From Microbispora corallina (GTDB taxonomy: Bacteria; Actinomycetota; Actinomycetes; Streptosporangiales; Streptosporangiaceae), in the NCBI RefSeq assembly GCF_016863035.1, contig NZ_BOOC01000027.1:124001-188000 (forward strand): a stretch of 64,000 nt of DNA. The letters are read 5' to 3'. This document shows, one piece after another, positions 9,420 to 19,369 of the stretch. The position numbers and the translations under genes were made by a program. Numbering within the stretch: position 1 is the first letter of the stretch; every line of letters begins with the position of its first letter. The notes below the pieces were generated by a model that did not search any database, was not told where the DNA came from, and was given only the letters and a program-made list of their open reading frames with translations.

Positions 9420-10418
9420 ATGCGTACGACGCGGAACGCGGACCCTCTGCGTGGCCTCGGACTCACCCCCGGCCAGACGGTCCTCTACACGGCGGTGCTG
9501 AAACTCCACCGCGCCTCACTGTCGGAGATCGCGCACGCGGTGGACCAGCCCGCCGACGACGTGCTCGACACCCTCACCCGGCTCGTACGGCTCGGGGCCG
9601 TCGAGGCACGGCACGGCGAGTACGTGGCCCGGCACCCCGCGGCCGCCATCGGGCGTCTGGTGGCCGAGCGCCTGGACCAGATGGCCCGGCAGACCCGGCA
9701 GATCGACGACGCGCTCGCGACGGTCGGGCTGCTCACCCACCACTACGACGCGGGGCACGACTGCCGCACGGGACGGTTCTCCGTCGAGGTCGTGAACGGC
9801 GCCGACGACCTGTACGAGAGCGTGGTCGGCCTCGCGATGGACGCGCCGCCCGCCGACCTCGTGTGCGCGATCCCCGACCCGCGCACGATGGAGCGGTTCG
9901 CCGAGCGGTACACCGGGCCGTGGATCCGGGCCATCGAGGACGGCCTGATGCGCTCGCGCCTGATCGTGCCGATCTCCGTCCTGGCCGAGCCGCGCTCGCG
10001 GGAGGTGTGCGAGCGCCTGGCCGCCGCCGGGGCGGGGGTGCGGGCGCTCGACGGCGTGCCGAGCTGGTTCTACACGCTGGGCGACGACACGGCCGGGCTC
10101 CCGGCCGCCTGGGACTCCGCCCCGCCCGAGCACGCGTACGCCTGCTACCTGGTCAGGGCGCCTGTCGTGGTGTCCGCGCTGCGCTCGCTGTTCGAGGAGT
10201 TGTGGGCGCGCGCCGTCCCGGTCCACCCCGGGGCCGGCACGGGAGTGCAGCAGGTGGTGCGGCTGGCCGCGCAGGGGCTGAGCGACGACGCCATCTCCCG
10301 GCACCTCGGCCTGTCGGTGCGCACGGTGCGCGCCCGGTTCGCCGAGGCGATGACCGAGCTGGGGGCGCAGACGCGCTTCCAGGCCGGCGTCGAGGCGGCC
10401 CGCCGCGGCTGGCTCTGA
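9420..10418 (+). CDS. Transcriptional regulator with TrmB-like N-terminal and LuxR-type C-terminal HTH
   Basis: The 332-residue protein has a winged-helix segment at about residues 10 to 60 (LTPGQTVLYTAVLKL, then SEIAHAVDQPADDVLDTLTRL), resembling TrmB-type domains. The middle (about 95 to 260) is a putative effector-binding region of unknown ligand. The last 55 residues form a LuxR/GerE-type HTH containing LSDDAISRHLGLSVRTVRAR. The ATG at 9420 is preceded by GGAG at 6 nt spacing; the frame stays open further upstream, but that stretch is not protein-like. Such regulators are numerous in actinomycetes and the targets are usually neighbouring or own promoters. The inverted repeats at 9179 and 9208 are candidate sites. 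Confidence 0.8.
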   Translation: MRTTRNADPLRGLGLTPGQTVLYTAVLKLHRASLSEIAHAVDQPADDVLDTLTRLVRLGAVEARHGEYVARHPAAAIGRLVAERLDQMARQTRQIDDALATVGLLTHHYDAGHDCRTGRFSVEVVNGADDLYESVVGLAMDAPPADLVCAIPDPRTMERFAERYTGPWIRAIEDGLMRSRLIVPISVLAEPRSREVCERLAAAGAGVRALDGVPSWFYTLGDDTAGLPAAWDSAPPEHAYACYLVRAPVVVSALRSLFEELWARAVPVHPGAGTGVQQVVRLAAQGLSDDAISRHLGLSVRTVRARFAEAMTELGAQTRFQAGVEAARRGWL

Positions 10419-10429
10419 CGAAGCCCCCG

Positions 10430-10459
10430 GGCCCCTCGGAGGTGCGGCGAGGAGGGGCC
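10430..10459 (+). terminator. Possible terminator after the regulator gene
   Basis: Perfect 8-bp arms GGCCCCTC (10430-10437) and GAGGGGCC (10452-10459) are separated by 14 nt, 12 nt after the stop codon. The long loop makes this moderate evidence. Confidence 0.4.
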
Positions 10460-10554
10460 GGTGGGAGGACGCCGGAGGACACGGGAGACGCCCGGACGAG
10501 CAGATGGAGCGCACTTTCACTCGTCCGGGGGACGGTGGTCATAAGGTGGGATGC

Positions 10555-10932
10555 GTGCTGGAAGACGTCCCCCGCGATCCGTTCGCGGACGACCCCGAGG
10601 ATCCCGCGGCGGAGCTGGGAGCGCCCGACGACGTGGAGCCGCTGACGCCGGACGAGCGCGACGAGGCGCTGACCGATCTCGCCGATGTCGAGGTCTTCCG
10701 TTCGCTGCTCGAACCGCAGGGGGTGCTCGGGCTGGTGCTCGACTGCCCGGAATGCGGAGACCAGCACTACTTCGACTGGGACCTGCTGCGCGGCAACCTG
10801 CGCCAGATGATCGACAACGGCCGGCCGCAGGTCCACGAGCCGGCCTTCCAGCCCGACCCGGCCGACTACGTCAGCTGGGAGTACGCCAGGGGCTACGTGG
10901 ACGGCGTTATCGACACCGAGGAGAGCCGCTGA
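10555..10932 (+). CDS. DUF5319 family protein
   Basis: This acidic 125-residue protein matches the conserved actinobacterial DUF5319 family, the relative of the gene found between guaB and the sigD pair in mycobacteria. It has an acidic N-terminus (DVPRDPFADDPEDP), one CPECGD motif, and the conserved DWDLLRGNLRQMI and [11 protein letters not shown] segments. The single CxxC may bind a metal only as a dimer. No function is known to me. The GTG at 10555 is chosen because AAGGTGGG precedes it and homologs begin near this point. Its 3' end overlaps the rsdA-like gene on the other strand by 40 nt. Confidence 0.8.
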   Translation: MLEDVPRDPFADDPEDPAAELGAPDDVEPLTPDERDEALTDLADVEVFRSLLEPQGVLGLVLDCPECGDQHYFDWDLLRGNLRQMIDNGRPQVHEPAFQPDPADYVSWEYARGYVDGVIDTEESR

Positions 10933-11108
10933 CTGTCGACGTCGGCGACGAGCGCGCCGAGGAGCCGGACGGCGGGGTCGCCCCCGGCGACCGGCTCACG
11001 GCGGGCCAGCGCGTCGAGGACGGCGTCCGTCCGCATCACGTCGCCTTCCACGTCGGCATCGCCGTACGACCCGAGGTGGCGAGGCGTACGACGACGTTTC
11101 GTGGTCAC
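10893..11108 (-). CDS. rsdA: Short RsdA-like anti-sigma-D factor
   Basis: This is a 71-residue protein with no membrane segment. Its GTG start overlaps the sigD stop (GTGA), so the two are translationally coupled. Residues about 26 to 58 ([14 protein letters not shown], then [15 protein letters not shown]) resemble the sigma-D-binding region of RsdA. In mycobacteria RsdA continues into a membrane segment and an outer domain; here the frame stops inside the region overlapped by the DUF5319 gene on the opposite strand. Either this lineage uses a minimal cytoplasmic anti-sigma factor, or it is a shortened relic. The position next to sigD supports the identity more than the sequence does. Confidence 0.55.
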   Translation of the reverse strand: MTTKRRRTPRHLGSYGDADVEGDVMRTDAVLDALARREPVAGGDPAVRLLGALVADVDSQRLSSVSITPST

Positions 11109-11731
11109 GCAATCGACTCCAACTCGGCGAGCTGCCGGAGCCTGGCCAGAGCACGATGCTGGGCGACCCGGACGGCACCAGGGGACATGCCGAGTACATT
11201 ACCCGTCTCCTCGGCGGAAAGCCCTGAGACAACCCTGAGGATGAGAAGCTCCCGCTGCGTGTGCGGGAGGCGGGACAGCAGATCCCGCGCGTGCTGCGCC
11301 TCGATGTAGCGGACGACCGTCTCCTCCGGCCCCGGACCCTCGTCCGGCCCGTCCGGGAGATCCTGGGTCGGCACGGCCGAGCGCACGGAGCTGCGCAGGG
11401 CGTCGGCGACCTTGTGGGAGGCGATGCCGAACACGAACGACGCGAACGGCCGTCCCATGTCCCGGTAGCGCGGCAGCGCCGACAGCACCGCGATGCACAC
11501 TTCCTGCGCCACGTCGTCGGCGATGTGGTAGTGACCGGACACCCGTCCGAGCCTGGCCCTGCAGTAGCGCACCACCATCGGGCGCAGATGTCCCAGTAGC
11601 GACTCGATCGCGTGGCGATCTCCCTGAACGGCAAGGCTGGTCAGTTCCCTGAGGTCGGACTCGTCCGATCTCGTCGCAAGCCTTACCCCAACTGCGGCGT
11701 CGGCGACGCATCCCTCGGTCACGTTACGCAT
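11105..11731 (-). CDS. sigD: Alternative RNA polymerase sigma factor, SigD/ShbA type
   Basis: This 208-residue group 4-like sigma factor has region 2 at about residues 35 to 105 ([15 protein letters not shown] and [20 protein letters not shown]) and region 4 at about 150 to 205 ([22 protein letters not shown] followed by the DNA-reading helix [14 protein letters not shown]). Gene order around it (guaB, DUF5319, rsdA, groEL) matches mycobacterial sigD. In Streptomyces I believe the relative is ShbA, which drives the principal sigma gene, so it may be important for growth. The ATG at 11731 is the most upstream start; a GTG three codons later is possible. A palindrome lies 98 nt upstream. Confidence 0.85.
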   Translation of the reverse strand: MRNVTEGCVADAAVGVRLATRSDESDLRELTSLAVQGDRHAIESLLGHLRPMVVRYCRARLGRVSGHYHIADDVAQEVCIAVLSALPRYRDMGRPFASFVFGIASHKVADALRSSVRSAVPTQDLPDGPDEGPGPEETVVRYIEAQHARDLLSRLPHTQRELLILRVVSGLSAEETGNVLGMSPGAVRVAQHRALARLRQLAELESIA

Positions 11732-11829
11732 GATGCCCGCCGCGATCGTTCATGTCGTCATGGTTAAAGGCTACGGATTGGTCACATTGACGACGCGATA
11801 ACAACGGGTAATCGGCCGAGCACAGCAGC

Positions 11830-11845
11830 GTTGGAACATTCCAAC
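11830..11845. promoter_or_regulatory. 16-bp palindrome upstream of sigD, candidate operator
   Basis: GTTGGAA (11830-11836) and TTCCAAC (11839-11845) flank a 2-nt centre. It lies 98 nt upstream of the sigD start in an AT-rich promoter region. Confidence 0.4.
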
Positions 11846-11898
11846 CAAATGCCCTAATCAAGCGATATTTGTCAGGTGTTCTGACTGTGAAAAAGACG

Positions 11899-11928
11899 AA
11901 CGGCCCCCGCCTGGCGGCGGGAGCCGTT
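11899..11928 (-). terminator. groEL terminator
   Basis: AACGGC-CCCGCC pairs with GGCGGG-GCCGTT around TGGC, with one internal mismatch. On the minus strand the hairpin is followed by CGTCTTTTTC, the best T-run of any hairpin in this window. It lies 119 nt past the groEL stop. Confidence 0.75.
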
Positions 11929-12047
11929 TTCACGTGCGGCGGCCTCACAGGGGCCGGCCGGGATTGGTGCGGGGCCGGCGGGCCGTCCCGGCGGCCGTGC
12001 GGCCTGCGGACGGCCCGTGGCCTCGCACCTCTCCGTTCGGAGCCTCG

Positions 12048-13670
<1,623 letters not shown>

Positions 13671-13692
13671 TCAAGTCTCCTTTTGAGAGCAC

Positions 13693-13723
13693 GGAGCCCC
13701 GGGCGCACACGTCCCGGGGCTCC
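13693..13723 (-). terminator. Hairpin between groES and groEL, possible attenuator or processing site
   Basis: Perfect 11-bp arms GGAGCCCCGGG (13693-13703) and CCCGGGGCTCC (13713-13723) surround a 9-nt loop in the 69-nt gap. It could make a groES-only transcript more abundant than groES-groEL. Confidence 0.55.
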
Positions 13724-13739
13724 TCACGCTGTGCGCGGC

Positions 13740-14051
13740 CTACTTCTCGATGATGGCGAGCACGTCGCGCGCCGAGAGCACCAGGTACTCCTCGCCGCCG
13801 TACTTGACCTCGGTGCCGCCGTACTTGCTGTAGAGGACGACGTCGCCCTCCTTGACGTCGAGCGGGATGCGCTTCTCGCCGTCCTCGTCCCAGTTGCCCG
13901 GGCCCACGGCGAGCACGCGGCCCTCCTGGGGCTTCTCCTTGGCGGTGTCCGGGATGACCAGGCCGGAGGCGGTGGTCTGCTCGGCCTCAAGCGGCTGGAC
14001 CACGATGCGGTCGCCGAGCGGCTTAACGGGAACCTTAGTGGCGGTCGTCAC
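13740..14051 (-). CDS. groES: Co-chaperonin GroES
   Basis: GroES is the 10-kDa heptameric lid of the GroEL folding chamber. The 103-residue sequence has the standard [21 protein letters not shown] start, the mobile loop leading to [15 protein letters not shown], and the closing segment [16 protein letters not shown]. It is the first gene of the groES-groEL operon; the start codon is 89 nt downstream of the CIRCE element. Length and sequence are entirely typical. Confidence 0.97.
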   Translation of the reverse strand: MTTATKVPVKPLGDRIVVQPLEAEQTTASGLVIPDTAKEKPQEGRVLAVGPGNWDEDGEKRIPLDVKEGDVVLYSKYGGTEVKYGGEEYLVLSARDVLAIIEK

Positions 14052-14140
14052 GATCGGACCTCCCCTTCAGATTGCGATGAATGAGCTGAAGAGGCGACCA
14101 GCGGCCTGCCGTCGCGGGTGTCAGACCTGTCTCGTCGCTG

Positions 14141-14167
14141 TTGGCACTCTCAGCGGGAGAGTGCCAA
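14141..14167. promoter_or_regulatory. CIRCE operator for HrcA
   Basis: TTGGCACTC (14141-14149) and GAGTGCCAA (14159-14167) are separated by 9 nt, matching the CIRCE consensus TTAGCACTC-N9-GAGTGCTAA with one symmetric change in each arm. HrcA bound here represses groES-groEL until heat stress. This is an established actinobacterial mechanism. Confidence 0.92.
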
Positions 14168-14281
14168 CACGAAACAGTATGCAAGTGGCGCGTGACAGTC
14201 AACACGAACCGGCGGCGCAGGTCAGGTGCATCCGGAGGTCGACGGCGCGCCGCCCGCGGGGAGGCGGTAGCGTCGGGGGCC

Positions 14282-15481
14282 GTGGACCTGGAGGCGTTTC
14301 GCGCACTGCTCGAACCCGAGGGGCGCGCGGCGCTGGCCGAGGCCGTGGAGATCCTGGCGACCGGCGCCGACCCCGTGGCGGCGGCGACCGCCCTGCGCCG
14401 GTCGTATCCGCTCGCGCTGACCTCGGCCGCCCTCACCCAGGCCGGGCTGCGGCGGCGGGCCGAGGTCAAGTTCGGCCGGGACGCCGAGGTCATGTACTTC
14501 ACGCCGCACGGGCTCGAACAGGCCACCCGGGCCGAGGTCGCCGCGCACCGCGCCGCCGGGGTCCGGCGCCGGTTCGGCACTCCCTCGGTGCTGGACGTCT
14601 GCTGCGGGGTCGGCGGCGACCTCGTCGCGCTCGCCCGGGCCGGCTGCCCGGTCGACGCGGTCGACCTCGACCCGCTGACGGCGGAGGTCGCGCGCGCCAA
14701 CGCCGCCGCCCTCGGCCTGTCGGAGCGGGTCCGCGTCCGGACGGCCGACGCCGCGGCGACCGACCCCTCGGCGTACGGGCTGCTGTTCGCCGACCCGGCC
14801 AGGCGCGGAGCGCGGGGGCGCACGTTCGACCCGATGGCCTACTCCCCCAGCTGGCCGGAGGTCCTCGGCCTGGTGGGCAGGGCGCCCGCGGCCTGCCTGA
14901 AGGTCGCCCCCGGCATCCCGTACGAGCTGATCCCCGAAGGCGCGGAGGCCGAGTGGGTGTCGTACCGGGGGGAGGTCAAGGAGGCGGCGATCTGGGTCGG
15001 CGGGGGCGCGGCCGGACGGCGGGCCACCCTGCTCCCCTCGGGGGACACGCTCACGGCGTCCGGGGCGGAGGCCGCGGCCGGTCCGGTCGGCCGGTACCTG
15101 TACGAGCCCGACGGCGCCGCCGTGCGCGCCCATCTGGTGGCGGAGGTGGCCGAGATCGTGGGCGGGCACCTGCTCGACCCCCGCATCGCGTACGTGACCG
15201 GAGACCGGCTCGTGCCCACCGCGTGGGCCTCCTGTCACGAGGTGGAGGAGGTCATGCCGTTCTCGCTCAAACGCCTGCGGGCGGCGCTCAGGGAGCGGAG
15301 GGTCGGCACGCTGACCATCAAGAAGAGGGGCTCGGCCGTGGACGTCGAGCGGCTGCGCAGGGACCTGCGCCTGTCGGGCGACGAGGCGGCCGTCGTCGTC
15401 CTCACCCGCATCGAGGAGCGGCCGTACGCGCTCCTCTGCCGGGACGTCGATCAGGCTGCTGACCTGCGCGGACACGCGTAA
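14282..15481 (+). CDS. Class I SAM-dependent methyltransferase with THUMP-like domain
   Basis: The 399-residue protein has an N-terminal helical part, a SAM-binding Rossmann core starting with VLDVCCGVGGDLVALA (about residues 103 to 118), an acidic ribose-binding VDLDP, and a motif IV-like FADPARRG. The C-terminal quarter (KKRGSAVDVERLRRDLRL and following) resembles the THUMP-like domain of this conserved actinobacterial family. The substrate is unknown; a tRNA or rRNA base is a reasonable guess. The frame is open back to 14141, but that stretch overlaps CIRCE, so I place the start at the GTG at 14282, after GGGGG. It is divergent from groES. Confidence 0.75.
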   Translation: MDLEAFRALLEPEGRAALAEAVEILATGADPVAAATALRRSYPLALTSAALTQAGLRRRAEVKFGRDAEVMYFTPHGLEQATRAEVAAHRAAGVRRRFGTPSVLDVCCGVGGDLVALARAGCPVDAVDLDPLTAEVARANAAALGLSERVRVRTADAAATDPSAYGLLFADPARRGARGRTFDPMAYSPSWPEVLGLVGRAPAACLKVAPGIPYELIPEGAEAEWVSYRGEVKEAAIWVGGGAAGRRATLLPSGDTLTASGAEAAAGPVGRYLYEPDGAAVRAHLVAEVAEIVGGHLLDPRIAYVTGDRLVPTAWASCHEVEEVMPFSLKRLRAALRERRVGTLTIKKRGSAVDVERLRRDLRLSGDEAAVVVLTRIEERPYALLCRDVDQAADLRGHA

Positions 15482-15638
15482 TCCCGGACAATCCACCGGC
15501 AATTACGATCTTTTCCAGTCCCCGCGAACGCGGCCCTGCTCAGGGCCTACAGTTGGCCCGCGGGCCGTGCCCGCCTGTTCGTTCATCTCAGCGAGATCGG
15601 GCCGAACGCGTCGTGTCGGCGAGTGAAGGAGCTCTTAG

Positions 15639-16451
15639 GTGGAGCATTCGGGCCACAACCTCCTCCAGGCGGGCAGCCAGACCGCCATCTCCGACCGGAT
15701 GCGCGAGCTGCTGGCCCGGGCCGCCCAGGACCACGTCTACGAGCAGCGGACCCAGGGGGCCGTCCTCGACGAGATCCGGCAGCGGCTCGAAGGCATGGAG
15801 TGGCTGCTCCGCGAGGTGCGCGAGCGAGAGCTCGGCGGACTGAGCGGCGCCCTGGAGGCCCTCAACGGCCGGCTCGACGAGATGGCGGTCAAGCCGCCGG
15901 CCTGGGCGGAAGGGCTCGCCCAGCACATGGAGCTGCTGCGCGACCACGTGGACGCGGTCGGCGGCCACACCCAGGGGCTGGCCGAGCGGATGACGGAGTT
16001 CGCGCAGCGCCTGGCGCAGTTCCAGACGAGCATGGAGGCCGCCGCCGGCCGCTTCACCCGGCTGGACAAGGCCATGGCCGCGCTGGGCGAGCGCACCGAG
16101 CGCCTGGAGAGCGCGCTGCTCGACCGGCTCGACGCCGTGGACGAGCGGATCGAGGTGGTGGGCGAGCGCGTGGGCCGCCTGCCGTCCGAGCTGCGGATCG
16201 GGGAGCTGAACGCCACCGTGGGCGAGGTGAACGCCGAGGTCATGACCGTCACCAGCGCGCTGGCCCCGCTGGTGGAGGCCGTGCGGAACCGGCCCGACCG
16301 CGAGCAGATGGCCGAGACGGTGGCGGGCGCCGTGACCCGCATCGTGGAGCCGGCCCACGGCGACGTCACCCGGCGGCTCGCGGCGCTGGAGGAGACCATG
16401 CTCGCCCTCGCCGAGGCCCTCCTGCGCCCCACCCGCTCCCCCGGCGACTGA
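15639..16451 (+). CDS. Coiled-coil protein of unknown function
   Basis: The 270-residue product has no signal peptide or membrane segment and no recognisable enzyme motif. It is rich in Glu, Leu, Arg and Ala with heptad-like spacing across about residues 15 to 265, for example LEGMEWLLREVRERELGGL and LGERTERLESALLDRLDAV. A Pro-Pro-Ala-Trp break occurs near residue 86. It is probably a long cytoplasmic alpha-helical scaffold. AAGGAG lies 8 nt upstream of the GTG start. It converges on tsaD with only 12 nt between stop codons. I do not recognise a named family. Confidence 0.7.
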   Translation: MEHSGHNLLQAGSQTAISDRMRELLARAAQDHVYEQRTQGAVLDEIRQRLEGMEWLLREVRERELGGLSGALEALNGRLDEMAVKPPAWAEGLAQHMELLRDHVDAVGGHTQGLAERMTEFAQRLAQFQTSMEAAAGRFTRLDKAMAALGERTERLESALLDRLDAVDERIEVVGERVGRLPSELRIGELNATVGEVNAEVMTVTSALAPLVEAVRNRPDREQMAETVAGAVTRIVEPAHGDVTRRLAALEETMLALAEALLRPTRSPGD

Positions 16452-16463
16452 CCAGGCCCGCCG

Positions 16464-17501
16464 TCAGACGTGGACGGCGGTGATCGGCATCGACGAGTCG
16501 GCCGGGATCTCCAGCGAGGACGGCGCCACCCCGGCCGCGACCAGGTCGGAGCCGAGCGCCGCGACCATCGCGCCGTTGTCGGTGCACAGTCCCGGCCGCG
16601 GCACCCGCAGCCGTACCCCGGCCGCGTCGCACCGCTCCTGGGCCAGCGCCCGCAGCCGCGAGTTGGCCGCGACGCCGCCGCCGATCAGCAGGTCCCCGAC
16701 GCCGTAACGCTCGCACGCCTGCAGCGCCTTGCGCGTCAGCACGTCGACGACGGCCTCCTGGAACGACGCGGCGACGTCGGCGACCGGCACCGGCTCGCCC
16801 GCGGCCTCCCTGGCCTCGATCCAGCGGGCGACGGCCGTCTTCAGCCCCGAGAAGGAGAAGTCGAGCGTCCCGTCGTCGTACTTGCCCCGCGGGAACGTCA
16901 CGAAGGAGCCGGAGCCCTCACGGGCCGCCCGGTCGATGTGCGGGCCGCCCGGGAACGGCAGGCCCAGCACGCGCGCCACCTTGTCGAACGCCTCGCCCGC
17001 CGCGTCGTCCACGGTCGAGCCCAGCGAGATCACGTCCTGCGCCACGTCGGGCACCAGCAGCAGCGACGAGTGGCCGCCGCTCACCAGCAGCGCGACGGCC
17101 GGCTTCGGCAGCGGGCCGTGTTCGAGCTGGTCGACGGCGACGTGCGCGGCCAGGTGGTTCACGCCGTAGAGCGGCACGCCGAGGCCGAGCGCGTACGCCT
17201 TCGCGGCGGCCACCCCGACCAGCAGGGCCCCCGCCAGGCCGGGGCCGGCCGTGACGGCGACGGCGTCAACATCCGACAGCCGCAGCCCGGCCGCGGCGAG
17301 CGCGCCCTCCACCGTCGGGGCCATGGCCTCCAGGTGCGCCCGTGAGGCCACCTCGGGGACGACGCCGCCGAACCGGGCGTGCTCGTCCATGCTGGAGGCG
17401 ATCGTGTTGGCGAGCAGCGTGTGCCCCCGCACGATGCCGACACCGGTCTCGTCGCAGGACGTCTCGATGCCCAGGACGACCGGCTCGCCGGTCCTACTCA
17501 T
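16464..17501 (-). CDS. tsaD: tRNA N6-adenosine threonylcarbamoyltransferase
   Basis: TsaD transfers threonylcarbamoyl to A37 of ANN-decoding tRNAs, making t6A, in a complex with TsaB and TsaE. The ASKHA-fold motifs are present: [15 protein letters not shown] at the start, the metal-binding His116 and His120 in [18 protein letters not shown], and the C-terminal [11 protein letters not shown]. The length of 345 is normal. It is the last gene of the tsaB-rimI-tsaD run, 22 nt after rimI. Confidence 0.97.
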   Translation of the reverse strand: MSRTGEPVVLGIETSCDETGVGIVRGHTLLANTIASSMDEHARFGGVVPEVASRAHLEAMAPTVEGALAAAGLRLSDVDAVAVTAGPGLAGALLVGVAAAKAYALGLGVPLYGVNHLAAHVAVDQLEHGPLPKPAVALLVSGGHSSLLLVPDVAQDVISLGSTVDDAAGEAFDKVARVLGLPFPGGPHIDRAAREGSGSFVTFPRGKYDDGTLDFSFSGLKTAVARWIEAREAAGEPVPVADVAASFQEAVVDVLTRKALQACERYGVGDLLIGGGVAANSRLRALAQERCDAAGVRLRVPRPGLCTDNGAMVAALGSDLVAAGVAPSSLEIPADSSMPITAVHV

Positions 17502-17523
17502 GCGGCCTCCCTGCCGGCCCGGC

Positions 17524-17988
17524 TCACGGGCGCTCCAGTTCCTTCACCATCGTGATGGCGTCCATGCCGTCGTCGTAGTAACGCCGCCGGAGGCCGAGCC
17601 GTTCGAACCCGAACCGCTCGTACATCGTCTGCGCGGGCGCGTTGTCGGCCCGCACCTCCAGGAACACCTGCCGCGCACCGCGCCGTACGGCCTCGGCGAG
17701 CAGGGCGTCCATCAGCGCCGCTCCGATGCCCGACCTGCGGTGCCCCTCGAGGACGGCGATCGTCTGGACGTCCGCCTGGTCGGCCGCCGCGGCCAGCCCG
17801 GCGTACCCCACGATCCGGCCGCCCACCTCGGCGACCACGTAGTGGCGGGTGCGCGGCTGGTCGCGCAGCTCGCCGCGCATCATCGCCTCGCTCCACGCGT
17901 CGGCCGGGAACGTGGTGCGCTCGATCTCCATGACGGCGGGCAGGTCCTCCCGCGTCATCTGGCGCAGCACCGCTGCCGCCTGCTTCAT
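17524..17988 (-). CDS. rimI: Ribosomal protein S18-alanine N-acetyltransferase
   Basis: RimI is a GNAT-fold enzyme that acetylates the N-terminus of ribosomal protein S18 and perhaps other proteins. The acetyl-CoA-binding signature is seen as [15 protein letters not shown] (about residues 84 to 98), preceded by the strand segment VQTIAVL and followed by [20 protein letters not shown]. The 154-residue length is typical. It lies between tsaB and tsaD, the usual actinobacterial arrangement, 19 nt after tsaB. Confidence 0.92.
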   Translation of the reverse strand: MKQAAAVLRQMTREDLPAVMEIERTTFPADAWSEAMMRGELRDQPRTRHYVVAEVGGRIVGYAGLAAAADQADVQTIAVLEGHRRSGIGAALMDALLAEAVRRGARQVFLEVRADNAPAQTMYERFGFERLGLRRRYYDDGMDAITMVKELERP

Positions 17989-18007
17989 CGCGGCACCCCT
18001 TGACGGG

Positions 18008-18739
18008 TCACACCGTCACCTTCTTGGGCGTCCCAGGCACCTGGGCGTCGGGCCGGCGCAGGTAGATGGGCCGCGCCGGGCCGAGGACGCCCAGCTCGGA
18101 CGCCTTCTCCACCGAATCGACCCGGCCCTCGGGAACCCGGGCGATCTCGGCGGCCTCCTCAGGCGACAGGCCGCGCAGGTGCTCCACGGCGAGCGCGGCC
18201 AGCGCCCCCGCCGAGGGGTGCTCGGGACCGGAGAGGCGGGCGGCGCCGACGATCTCGGCGTACATGCGGCCGCCGGCGCCGACGACGGGCAGGTCGGCGG
18301 GCAGGTCGTGCGGCCGGTCCACCCTCGGTCCGTCGAGGCGGGTGCGCGGGTCGCCGTACCGGGCCCAGAAGACCTCCTTGCGGCGCGCGTCGGTCGCCAC
18401 GAGGAACGGGCCCTCCACCTGCGCGGCGTACGCGAGCGCGTCGAGGGTGCAGATCCCGAACGCGGGCACGCCGACCGTGGTGGCGAGCGCGGTCGCCGTC
18501 ATCAGACCGACCCGCAGCCCTGTGTACGGCCCGGGGCCGGTGCCCGCGACGATCGCGGTCACGTCCCTCGCAGCGGCGCCGGAGTCGCGCAGGACCTTCT
18601 CGACGGCGGGGGCGAGGAGCTCGCCGTGCCGCCGCGCGTCGACGGTCGTGGACTCGGCCACCACGCGCCCGCCGTCGTGCAGGGCCGCGGTGACGGCCGG
18701 GGTCGCGGTGTCGAAGGCCAAGACAAGCACGGACGTCAA
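18008..18739 (-). CDS. tsaB: t6A biosynthesis protein TsaB
   Basis: TsaB is the inactive TsaD paralog that scaffolds the t6A complex. The N-terminal VLAFDTATPAVTAAL and the region GTGPGPYTGLRVGLMTATAL are diagnostic. The 243-residue length is normal, and the C-terminus EVPEGRVD/IYLRRPDAQ is in the usual place. It is the first gene of the tsaB-rimI-tsaD run. In many actinomycetes tsaE lies immediately upstream; here a sortase pair intervenes. Confidence 0.93.
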   Translation of the reverse strand: MTSVLVLAFDTATPAVTAALHDGGRVVAESTTVDARRHGELLAPAVEKVLRDSGAAARDVTAIVAGTGPGPYTGLRVGLMTATALATTVGVPAFGICTLDALAYAAQVEGPFLVATDARRKEVFWARYGDPRTRLDGPRVDRPHDLPADLPVVGAGGRMYAEIVGAARLSGPEHPSAGALAALAVEHLRGLSPEEAAEIARVPEGRVDSVEKASELGVLGPARPIYLRRPDAQVPGTPKKVTV

Positions 18740-18815
18740 GCGTAGTCGCTGAGCGGGAGCTCCGATCCCACGCAGGGCCGGAGGCGACGGCCTCTCCCGG
18801 TCACGCCGGGCGGAC

Positions 18816-19367
18816 TCAGGTCTGTTCGAGCGACGCGTAGACGATGATGTTGTCCCGGTACTCGTGGTGGGACCAGTCGAAGTCGCCCCCGCAGGTGATG
18901 AGGCGCAGCCCGTCCTCGGCGTAGACCCGCTCGGCCGGGAACCGGTCCTTGGGGACGCGTTCGACCGAGTCGACCTCGTACTCCGCGGTCTTGCCGTCGC
19001 TGCGCTCGACCTTCACGACCGCGCCCCTGCGCAGGTCGCGCAGGCGGTAGAAGACGGCGGGGGCCGTCTTGGTGTCGACGTGGCCGATGATGACCGACGC
19101 GCCCGGGTCGCCGGGGACGGCGCTGCCCGTGTACCAGCCCGCGGTGGTCGGCCGGTCGAACGGCGGGAGCTCCACGTCGCCGGCGTCGTCGAGCCCGAGC
19201 TTCATCAACGGCGCCTTGAGCCGCAGCGAGGGGATGTCGATCCGTTTGGGGACGACGGTGGAGGACGGGGTGTCCGCCTTCCGGTCGTCCCCGCCGCCGT
19301 TGGCCGCGAACAGCGCCAGCCCGGTGACGACCCCGGCCACGATCACCCACCGGGAGGAGACCGCCAA
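18816..19367 (-). CDS. Class F sortase
   Basis: Sortases cleave sorting signals of surface proteins and link them to the cell wall. The 183-residue protein has one N-terminal membrane segment (about residues 7 to 24) and a sortase barrel with the full triad: His96 in IIGHVD, Cys159 in LITC and Arg171 in EYRDNIIVY. Size and motif spacing match class F enzymes of actinobacteria. The TTG start at 19367 lies 2 nt after the stop of the upstream gene, so coupling is likely; a GTG at 19346 is the alternative. The preceding gene encodes a possible substrate. Confidence 0.85.
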   Translation of the reverse strand: MAVSSRWVIVAGVVTGLALFAANGGGDDRKADTPSSTVVPKRIDIPSLRLKAPLMKLGLDDAGDVELPPFDRPTTAGWYTGSAVPGDPGASVIIGHVDTKTAPAVFYRLRDLRRGAVVKVERSDGKTAEYEVDSVERVPKDRFPAERVYAEDGLRLITCGGDFDWSHHEYRDNIIVYASLEQT

Positions 19368-19369
19368 GG

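Larger units (their letters stand above)
11732..12047. other. 316-nt spacer upstream of sigD and downstream of groEL
   Basis: It contains the sigD promoter region, which is AT-richer than its surroundings (about 11750-11890) and includes a palindrome at 11830-11845, and a groEL terminator at 11899-11928. No whiB-like gene is present here, although mycobacteria carry one between sigD and groES. I see no small gene. Confidence 0.6.
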
